Both the position numbers and the translations under genes were made by a program. The notes under the pieces were generated by a model. It had not been told where the DNA came from and made no database searches. It saw only the letters and a list, made by a program, of their open reading frames with translations. DNA of 5,232 nt from Crocinitomicaceae bacterium (lineage in GTDB: Bacteria > Bacteroidota > Bacteroidia > Flavobacteriales_D > Sanyastnellaceae): positions 1 to 5,232 of the forward strand of contig PBWG01000144.1 of NCBI GenBank assembly GCA_002729115.1. The letters are read 5' to 3'. This document shows positions 1 to 4,383 of this stretch, piece by piece (positions within the stretch are counted from its first letter, which is position 1; every line of letters starts with the position of its first letter).

Positions 1-690
1 CGCCACGGTGGAATCCACCCCGCCACTCAATCCCAAGATGACGCGGTCTTCTGCACCGATTTTGGCCTGAAGGTCCTTGACGGTGGATTCCACAAAGTTG
101 TCGGGGGTCCAGGAACCGGTGCACCCGCAGATTCCCATCACAAAGTTCCTCAGCAAAATGGGCCCCTCCGTGCTGTGCCACACCTCGGGATGGAACTGAA
201 TGCCCCAGACCTGCTTGCCCTCGGCTCGGAAACCCGCGAAGTGCACGTCGTCCGTGCTGCAAATGGTGTTGTACCCTGGGCCCAACTCCAAAATGGTGTC
301 GCCGTGGCTCATCCAAACCTGGCTGTTGGACGTCATGCCTGCCAGCAGCGGGTCGTCCGAATTCACGGTGGCGAGGTTGGCGCGGCCGTATTCACGAGAG
401 TCGCTGGCCTCCACCTTGCCTCCGCTGAGCGTGGCCAGGTATTGGGCGCCGTAGCAGACTCCAAGCAACGGGACTTGGTCCACGATGGCCGACAAGTCAG
501 GCTGGGGAGCATTCTCGTCCCGGACGCTGTGTGGGCTGCCAGACAGCACCACCCCCAGACAACCTTCTGGCAAGCCTTGGAAAGCGTTCCACGGGATGAT
601 TTCCGAATACACGTTCAACTCACGCACGCGCCGTGCGATCAACTGGGTGTACTGAGACCCAAAGTCGAGAATCAAAATGCGTTCCTGCAT
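1..690 (-). CDS. guaA: GMP synthase (glutamine-hydrolysing), N-terminal part, cut by window edge
   Basis: Cytoplasmic enzyme of purine synthesis that aminates XMP to GMP using glutamine and ATP. The visible 230 residues start MQERILILDFGSQYTQ, the usual GuaA opening. Residues 1-190 are the class I glutamine amidotransferase domain: nucleophile Cys79 in LLGVCYGAQYLA and the His167/Glu169 pair in QFHPEV. The ATP-pyrophosphatase domain begins after about residue 195, with its PP-loop SGGVDS at 222-227, and then the window ends; the rest of the synthetase and the dimerisation domain (family length about 510 residues) lie outside. The start at 690 matches the N-terminus usual for the family. SREYGRANL and the HPEVWHSTEG stretch resemble Bacteroidota GuaA as I remember it. 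It is divergent from maf across an 81-base spacer. The reading frame is intact throughout, and the identification is very secure. Confidence 0.97.
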   Translation of the reverse strand, partial: MQERILILDFGSQYTQLIARRVRELNVYSEIIPWNAFQGLPEGCLGVVLSGSPHSVRDENAPQPDLSAIVDQVPLLGVCYGAQYLATLSGGKVEASDSREYGRANLATVNSDDPLLAGMTSNSQVWMSHGDTILELGPGYNTICSTDDVHFAGFRAEGKQVWGIQFHPEVWHSTEGPILLRNFVMGICGCTGSWTPDNFVESTVKDLQAKIGAEDRVILGLSGGVDSTVA

Positions 691-695
691 GGCGG

Positions 696-703
696 CAAAG
701 GTA
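696..703 (-). promoter_or_regulatory. Bacteroidota-type -7 element, candidate guaA promoter
   Basis: On the minus strand this reads TACCTTTG, a perfect match to the Bacteroidota housekeeping -7 consensus TAnnTTTG. It lies 5 bases upstream of the guaA ATG. No TTG (-33) is found at the expected spacing, so only half of the promoter is supported. If it is used, transcription would begin at about the start codon, giving a leaderless or near-leaderless mRNA. Confidence 0.4.
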
Positions 704-740
704 CCTTGGGCCTGGGCGTGAGGGCGCCCGACACGCACGC

Positions 741-748
741 TACTTTTG
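741..748 (+). promoter_or_regulatory. Bacteroidota-type -7 element, candidate maf promoter
   Basis: TACTTTTG is a perfect TAnnTTTG match, 23 bases upstream of the maf ATG, which would give a 5' leader of about 15-20 bases. The -33 position carries only GTG (718-720, spacing 20) rather than TTG. The fit of position and orientation makes it a reasonable maf promoter. Confidence 0.5.
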
Positions 749-771
749 CACTGAAATCCAACGTTTCAAAC

Positions 772-1368
772 ATGTCTCAAGCCACCCTGTTTCCCAACCT
801 CGAAGGCCGACGTGTGGTTCTGGCCAGCCAGAGCCCCCGGCGCCGTGAACTCATGACGATGATGGGTCTGAACGTGGAGTGCATGGCCCGGGACTTGGAC
901 GAGTCATGGCCTGCCGGGCTGGAGGGACCCCGCGTGGCGGAATATGTGGCGCGGAAAAAAGCGGAGGGTTACAAGGACGTCCTTCAACACGACGATGTCC
1001 TGATCACCGGAGACACCGTGGTGGTCCTGCACGGCAAAGTGCTCGAAAAGCCGGTGGACGAAGCCCACGCCAAGGACATGTTGGGGCAACTCAGCGGCCA
1101 AACCCACACCGTGGCCTCCGCCGTGGCCGTGACCACGTTGGCAGGTGGGACCCAAAGCGTGCTGGACACGTGCGACGTCACCTTCAACCCGTTGTCGCAT
1201 GGATTCATCGACCTGTACGTCGGGGGTGGCACCTGCATGGACAAGGCCGGGGCTTATGGCGTCCAAGATTTGGCGGGACTTGTGGGCGTGCATTCGCTCT
1301 CAGGTTCCTTCTACACCGTCATGGGCATGCCCACCCACAGATTGGCGGAGTTGCTCGCTGCATTGTAA
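772..1368 (+). CDS. maf: Maf-family nucleoside triphosphate pyrophosphatase (YhdE type, dTTP/UTP)
   Basis: House-cleaning enzyme that hydrolyses non-canonical or excess nucleoside triphosphates to the monophosphate and pyrophosphate; Maf proteins are also linked to septum control. The product is 198 residues, the usual size. The family signature LASQSPRRREL is at 17-27. The catalytic acidic residue is Asp81 in GDTVV, followed by LEKP (91-94), LSGQTHTV (107-114) and DKAGAYGVQ (157-165). The DKAGAYG-x-Q form is typical of the YhdE/dTTP-UTP subgroup rather than the YceF/m7GTP subgroup, so substrate assignment is by motif only. The frame stays open upstream to at least 175, but that extension runs antisense through guaA; ATG 772 gives the family N-terminus and sits properly behind the -7 element. 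No Shine-Dalgarno is visible (acgtttcaaac before ATG), as is normal for Bacteroidota. It is probably monocistronic, since a possible terminator overlaps its stop codon. Confidence 0.95.
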   Translation: MSQATLFPNLEGRRVVLASQSPRRRELMTMMGLNVECMARDLDESWPAGLEGPRVAEYVARKKAEGYKDVLQHDDVLITGDTVVVLHGKVLEKPVDEAHAKDMLGQLSGQTHTVASAVAVTTLAGGTQSVLDTCDVTFNPLSHGFIDLYVGGGTCMDKAGAYGVQDLAGLVGVHSLSGSFYTVMGMPTHRLAELLAAL

Positions 1369-1384
1369 GCGAGACACTTTTTTT
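1354..1384 (+). terminator. Possible weak Rho-independent terminator of maf
   Basis: CTCGCT (1354-1359) pairs perfectly with AGCGAG (1368-1373) around an 8-base loop, then ACAC and a run of seven T (1378-1384). The stem overlaps the maf stop codon (1366-1368). The short stem and the 4-base gap before the T run make it weaker than a textbook terminator. Confidence 0.45.
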
Positions 1385-1398
1385 CGGAGGACGTCGTC

Positions 1399-1424
1399 GC
1401 ACGGAAACGCCCTGTTTCCGGTGC
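1399..1424 (+). other. Stem-loop downstream of maf, function unknown
   Basis: GCACGGAAAC (1399-1408) pairs with GTTTCCGGTGC (1414-1424) as ten base pairs with one bulged G (1421 or 1420) around the loop GCCCT. No T run follows directly, so it is not a standard terminator. It may stabilise the 3' end of a maf transcript that reads past the first hairpin, or belong to the upstream control region of the rhodopsin gene. Confidence 0.35.
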
Positions 1425-1482
1425 AAAGCGGCTGATTTTGAGCACGAAGCGCAACATCGGTGCAAACAAAAGTGAAATTTTG
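1419..1482 (+). repeat. Two imperfect direct-repeat units upstream of the rhodopsin gene
   Basis: CGGTGCAAA occurs at 1419-1427 and again at 1458-1466. Each copy is followed by ATTTTG (1435-1440, 7 bases later; 1477-1482, 10 bases later). The copies are 39 bases apart for the first box and 42 for the second, close to a whole number of DNA turns. TGATTTTG (1433-1440) and AAATTTTG (1475-1482) each differ by one base from the -7 consensus TAnnTTTG. They could be duplicated regulator or weak promoter sites, or chance. Confidence 0.3.
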
Positions 1483-1513
1483 GTGAACAAAGCCCTGACA
1501 CGGTGGTTGTAGG

Positions 1514-1530
1514 TGTGTTCACAGGACACA
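1514..1530 (+). promoter_or_regulatory. 17-base imperfect palindrome before the rhodopsin start
   Basis: TGTGTTC-ACA-GGACACA has six of seven arm positions matching, with a T-G pair as the exception. It ends 28 bases before the rhodopsin ATG. It could be a dimeric regulator operator or a 7-bp hairpin in the 5' leader. No known regulator is assigned. Confidence 0.3.
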
Positions 1531-1558
1531 TTTCTATGTACTTACCAAAATCAAAGCA

Positions 1559-2281
1559 ATGATTTCTACAATTCTCACGTCGGTTCAGGCGATGGCCTCG
1601 GACGACTACGTCGGCTTCACGTTCTTCGTGGGCTGCATGGCCATGATGGCCGCGTCGGCGTTCTTCTTCCTCTCCATGAGCTCTGTCGAGGGCAAGTGGA
1701 AGACTTCTCTTTTGGTGAGCGGCTTGATCACATTCATCGCTGCTGTTCACTATTTCTACATGCGCGACTACTGGGCAGTTGTCGGTGAAAGCCCCACGTT
1801 CTTCCGTTACGTGGACTGGACCTTGACTGTGCCTCTGATGTGCGTGGAATTCTACCTCATTTTGAAGGCTGCTGGTGCCAAGACCGACCTCTTGTGGAAG
1901 CTCATCTTCGCTTCTGTGGTCATGTTGGTCGCTGGTTACTTCGGTGAGGCGGTGTACATGGACGGTTCTGGTCCAGCCATCTGGGGCTTGATCTCAGGTT
2001 TGGCCTACTTCTACATCGTGTACCTCATCTACGCAGGTGAAGCCAAGCAACTCGCAAACGCTTCCTCTCCTGCCGTGCAGAAGGCACACAACATCCTTTG
2101 CAAGTTCGTGTTGATCGGCTGGGGCATTTACCCACTCGGATACATGATCGGCACTTCAGGCTGGTACGATTTTGTGGACGCCCTTCCATTGAACATGGAT
2201 GTGGTCTACAACATCGGTGACGCCATCAACAAAATCGGTTTCGGTTTGGTGATTTACTCTCTCGCTGTCAGCGACAAGTAA
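1559..2281 (+). CDS. Proteorhodopsin, light-driven proton pump, green-type tuning residue
   Basis: Seven-helix inner-membrane retinal protein that exports protons in light. The product is 240 residues. Helix C reads RYVDWTLTVPLMCVEFYL: Asp86 is the Schiff-base proton acceptor (D97 of the SAR86 proteorhodopsin, GPR), Thr90 corresponds to T101 and Glu97 to the proton donor E108. This DTE set predicts a proton pump, not a sodium (NDQ) or chloride (NTQ) pump. His64 matches the H75 that partners the acceptor. Lys225 in NIGDAINKIGFGL binds retinal. Position 105 (GPR) is Met94, usual for green-absorbing flavobacterial proteins. Helices run roughly 18-40, 49-70, 82-104, 110-130, 136-158, 172-197 and 212-236. 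The N-terminal extension is short (about 13 residues before ASDDY), with no clear signal peptide. IWGLIS (141-146) aligns with LWGFLS of xanthorhodopsin, placing Gly143 at the carotenoid-antenna fenestration, where GPR has Phe. ATG 1559 is the only sensible start; no Shine-Dalgarno. Base composition is lower in GC than the neighbours, with codons typical of a highly expressed gene. A strong terminator follows. Confidence 0.97.
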   Translation: MISTILTSVQAMASDDYVGFTFFVGCMAMMAASAFFFLSMSSVEGKWKTSLLVSGLITFIAAVHYFYMRDYWAVVGESPTFFRYVDWTLTVPLMCVEFYLILKAAGAKTDLLWKLIFASVVMLVAGYFGEAVYMDGSGPAIWGLISGLAYFYIVYLIYAGEAKQLANASSPAVQKAHNILCKFVLIGWGIYPLGYMIGTSGWYDFVDALPLNMDVVYNIGDAINKIGFGLVIYSLAVSDK

Positions 2282-2317
2282 TCACCTGTACCCTTTCCCC
2301 TGAAATCGTGACCTGTG

Positions 2318-2358
2318 AAGGGCCGGGAACCTTGAGTTTCCGGCCCTTTCTTTCTCTC
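2318..2358 (+). terminator. Strong Rho-independent terminator between the rhodopsin gene and blh
   Basis: AAGGGCCGGGAA (2318-2329) pairs with TTTCCGGCCCTT (2337-2348) as a 12-bp stem with a single G-U pair and a 7-base loop (CCTTGAG). The pyrimidine/T-rich tail TTTCTTTCTCTC runs over 2347-2358. It lies 37 bases after the rhodopsin stop codon and ends 11 bases before the blh ATG, so blh must be transcribed by read-through or from a promoter upstream of this hairpin. Confidence 0.85.
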
Positions 2359-2369
2359 ACCCTTTCGAC

Positions 2370-3302
2370 ATGAACCACGCACTGACATGGATGGGCCACC
2401 GTTGGTTTGGGCCTGTGGCCGTCGCTTTGGCGGCGCTGCTGGGGCCTTTGCTTGCGGACCAGACTGCACTGACTTGGGGGCTGTGTGCCTTGCTGTTCAT
2501 CGTCGTGGGGCTTCCCCATGGTGCCGTGGACCACATCACGTACCACCACGCCCTGGGTCGCAACGCCAAAACCGCACCCTGGCGCTTCGTGGCGCCCTAC
2601 CTCACCGGCTTGGGTGTTTTTGCGGCGGCCTTTGTGTGGGCACCCGTCCTGGCGACTTGGGCGTTCCTGGTCCTGGCTTCATGGCACTTTGGCCAAAGCC
2701 ACGTCGAAGTGCGCACCTCTGAATGGCTGGACCGCTTGCGCGGATTCGCCCTGGGCGCGCTCATCCTGGGTACGCTGCTCGACACACAGTCCGACGCCGC
2801 CAGCGACGTGATGGCCGTCTGGATGACCGAGTCCGACAGCGCATGGACCCTCCGCACCATTGGGGTCGGCTTGCCCATGTTGAAACTGCTCTGGACGGTG
2901 ACGGCCTTCATGGCTTGGCAGCGCAATCCAGAAGGACGGACCATGAGCACACGGCTGCTCCGGGAGGCTTCTTGGGTGGTGGCCATGTGGGCCTTGGCCC
3001 AAACAGGCGAACTCCTGTGGGCTTTCACGGCCTACTTCTGCTTGGGACATGCCGCCGATTCGTGGCGGGGTGAATTCCTCCACCACCAGAGCTTGACCTC
3101 TCAGTTTTGGACCTATTACCGCTGGGCCTGGCCGTTCACGTTGGCCTCCTTGGTGGGCCTTGCCGCCGTGGCAGGTGCAGCCCTTGCAGGGTGGATTGGC
3201 TTGCACTGGGCGTGGGCCGTCCTGATCGCAGGCAGTGTGCCGCACATGGTGCTGCTTGACCATTGGGCGCCGGCCCAACTGCGCGCCGAGCGCGCCGAAT
3301 GA
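2370..3302 (+). CDS. blh: Beta-carotene 15,15'-dioxygenase, Brp/Blh family (retinal synthesis)
   Basis: Integral membrane, iron-dependent oxygenase that splits beta-carotene into two molecules of all-trans retinal, the chromophore of the rhodopsin encoded just upstream. The product is 310 residues, of normal family length, very hydrophobic, with several membrane segments (about 14-29, 33-48, 75-105, 125-137, 200-222, 257-275, 278-292). The conserved histidine motifs are all present: GLPHGAVDH (47-55; His50 and His55), WHFGQSH (105-111; His106 and His111), CLGH (His227) and PHMVLLDHW (His292 and His298). These supply the proposed iron ligands. The start at ATG 2370 gives the expected N-terminus; a second ATG at codon 8 is less likely. 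No Shine-Dalgarno. GC-rich, unlike the rhodopsin gene. It shares direction with the rhodopsin gene but a terminator stands between them, so it is probably expressed at a lower level, which suits an enzyme feeding an abundant protein. It converges on selD with a 10-base gap. Confidence 0.95.
   Translation: MNHALTWMGHRWFGPVAVALAALLGPLLADQTALTWGLCALLFIVVGLPHGAVDHITYHHALGRNAKTAPWRFVAPYLTGLGVFAAAFVWAPVLATWAFLVLASWHFGQSHVEVRTSEWLDRLRGFALGALILGTLLDTQSDAASDVMAVWMTESDSAWTLRTIGVGLPMLKLLWTVTAFMAWQRNPEGRTMSTRLLREASWVVAMWALAQTGELLWAFTAYFCLGHAADSWRGEFLHHQSLTSQFWTYYRWAWPFTLASLVGLAAVAGAALAGWIGLHWAWAVLIAGSVPHMVLLDHWAPAQLRAERAE
3281..3298 (+). repeat. Tandem 9-base repeat at the blh 3' end
   Basis: GCGCGCCGA is repeated twice in tandem (3281-3289 and 3290-3298), giving the C-terminal RAERAE of Blh. 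The two GCGCGC boxes can also pair with each other around CGA. No T run follows, so it is not a terminator in either direction. Probably a small duplication in a disordered tail. Confidence 0.5.
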
Positions 3303-3312
3303 CGCTGGCCCC

Positions 3313-4383
3313 TCAGCTCGGACGGTACGCGACCGTCACCCCTTCTTTCAGCGATTCGTCTTCACGAAGCATCCGTCCCACCGGACGGTGCGGGCAACCC
3401 GCGTCGGCCAACACTTTGGCCACTTCGTCGGCATGGTCGGGACAAACCGACACCAGAAGACCGCCCGACGTTTGCGGGTCGCACAACAAATCCCGCAAGT
3501 AGCCTTCCGGCACGTCCACATGCGCCCCGTAGCTGGCGAAGTTGCGCCGCGCACCGCCGGGCACCATGCCCTGGCTGTGGTAGTCAGGCACGCCTTCGAA
3601 CGTTTGAACTTCCTCGCCGCTCACTTCCGCTTGCGTTCCGCTGCCCTGGCACATCTCGAGCAAGTGCCCCATCAGCCCAAACCCCGTCACGTCTGTCATG
3701 GCGTGGACGCCTGGCATGGCCGACAACGTCGCGCCAATGGCATTGAGGGTTTGCATGCTGCGAACGGCCGCATCGAGGTGGTCGTTCTGCACCTTGCCTC
3801 TCTTTTGGGCTGTGGTGATCATGCCCACCCCCAACGGCTTGGTCAAGAACAACACGTCCCCAGGATGGGCCGCGGCGTTCTTTTGCAGATGGTCCACCGA
3901 CACGCGCCCCGTCACCGCCAACCCAAAAATCGGTTCCGGACAATCGATGCTGTGCCCCCCAGCCAAGGGAATGCCTGCTTCCTCGCAAATGCTTCGGCCA
4001 CCTTCCAAGACCTGGCCTGCCACCGTTTCATCGAGCTTGTCGATGGGCCATCCGAAGATGGCGATGGCCACAAGCGGCGTGCCGCCCATGGCGTAGATGT
4101 CGCTTATGGCGTTCGCCGCGGCGATGCGCCCAAACGTGTGCGGGTCGTCCACAATGGGCATGAAAAAGTCCGTCGTGCTCACAATGGCGGTACCGTCGCC
4201 CAAGTCCACCACCGCCGCGTCGTCCTTGGTGTCGTTCCCCACCAACAGCTTCGGGTAATGGGGACCGGCCTTCATGCCCGACAGCATGTCGTGAAGCACC
4301 GCCGGGGCAATTTTGCACCCGCAGCCCGCGCCGTGGGAGTATTGGGTCAGTTTGACGTCGCCTGAAGGTTCCATGGGTTCCAT
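3313..4383 (-). CDS. selD: Selenide, water dikinase (selenophosphate synthetase)
   Basis: Cytoplasmic enzyme that makes selenophosphate from selenide and ATP, releasing AMP and phosphate. From ATG 4383 the product is 356 residues (E. coli 347). It closely follows E. coli SelD: LTQYSHGAGCGCK near the N-terminus carries the catalytic Cys (equivalent to E. coli Cys17; a Cys codon, not Sec/TGA) and the essential Lys three residues on. Then come GNDTKDDAAVV and STTDFFMPIVDDP (metal and ATP aspartates), FGRIAAANAISDIYAMGG, AGGHSID, MTDVTGFGLMGHL, GGARRNFASYG and DLLCDPQTSGGLL. The start is uncertain: ATG 4383 and ATG 4374 lie nine bases apart in a tandem repeat, and GTG 4404 is also open; 4374 gives a length nearer E. 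coli. All overlap the end of mnmH (37 bases from 4383), so the genes are probably co-transcribed and translationally coupled. No selA or selB is in view; the partner here is MnmH. Ends tail to tail with blh, 10 bases apart. Confidence 0.96.
   Translation of the reverse strand: MEPMEPSGDVKLTQYSHGAGCGCKIAPAVLHDMLSGMKAGPHYPKLLVGNDTKDDAAVVDLGDGTAIVSTTDFFMPIVDDPHTFGRIAAANAISDIYAMGGTPLVAIAIFGWPIDKLDETVAGQVLEGGRSICEEAGIPLAGGHSIDCPEPIFGLAVTGRVSVDHLQKNAAAHPGDVLFLTKPLGVGMITTAQKRGKVQNDHLDAAVRSMQTLNAIGATLSAMPGVHAMTDVTGFGLMGHLLEMCQGSGTQAEVSGEEVQTFEGVPDYHSQGMVPGGARRNFASYGAHVDVPEGYLRDLLCDPQTSGGLLVSVCPDHADEVAKVLADAGCPHRPVGRMLREDESLKEGVTVAYRPS

Noticed and set aside
175..771. Upstream extension of the maf reading frame to an ATG at 175
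   Set aside because: It runs antisense through the well-conserved guaA gene, has no Maf-like residues, and ATG 772 gives the normal family N-terminus.
2679..3278. Minus-strand open frame of 199 codons inside blh
   Set aside because: It is antisense to blh, whose histidine motifs are all intact; nothing in the antisense product looks like a protein family.
3281..3298. GC-rich self-pairing sequence at the blh end as a terminator
   Set aside because: The pairing arises from a 9-base tandem repeat within the coding region and no T run follows on either strand.
4290..4325. Possible selenocysteine codon and SECIS in selD
   Set aside because: The catalytic position is an ordinary Cys codon and no in-frame TGA is present, so no recoding is needed.
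3235..4365. Long plus-strand open frame of 376 codons
   Set aside because: It is the antisense shadow of selD, rich in His, Arg and Ala as expected for the complement of a GC-rich gene, with no recognisable domain.
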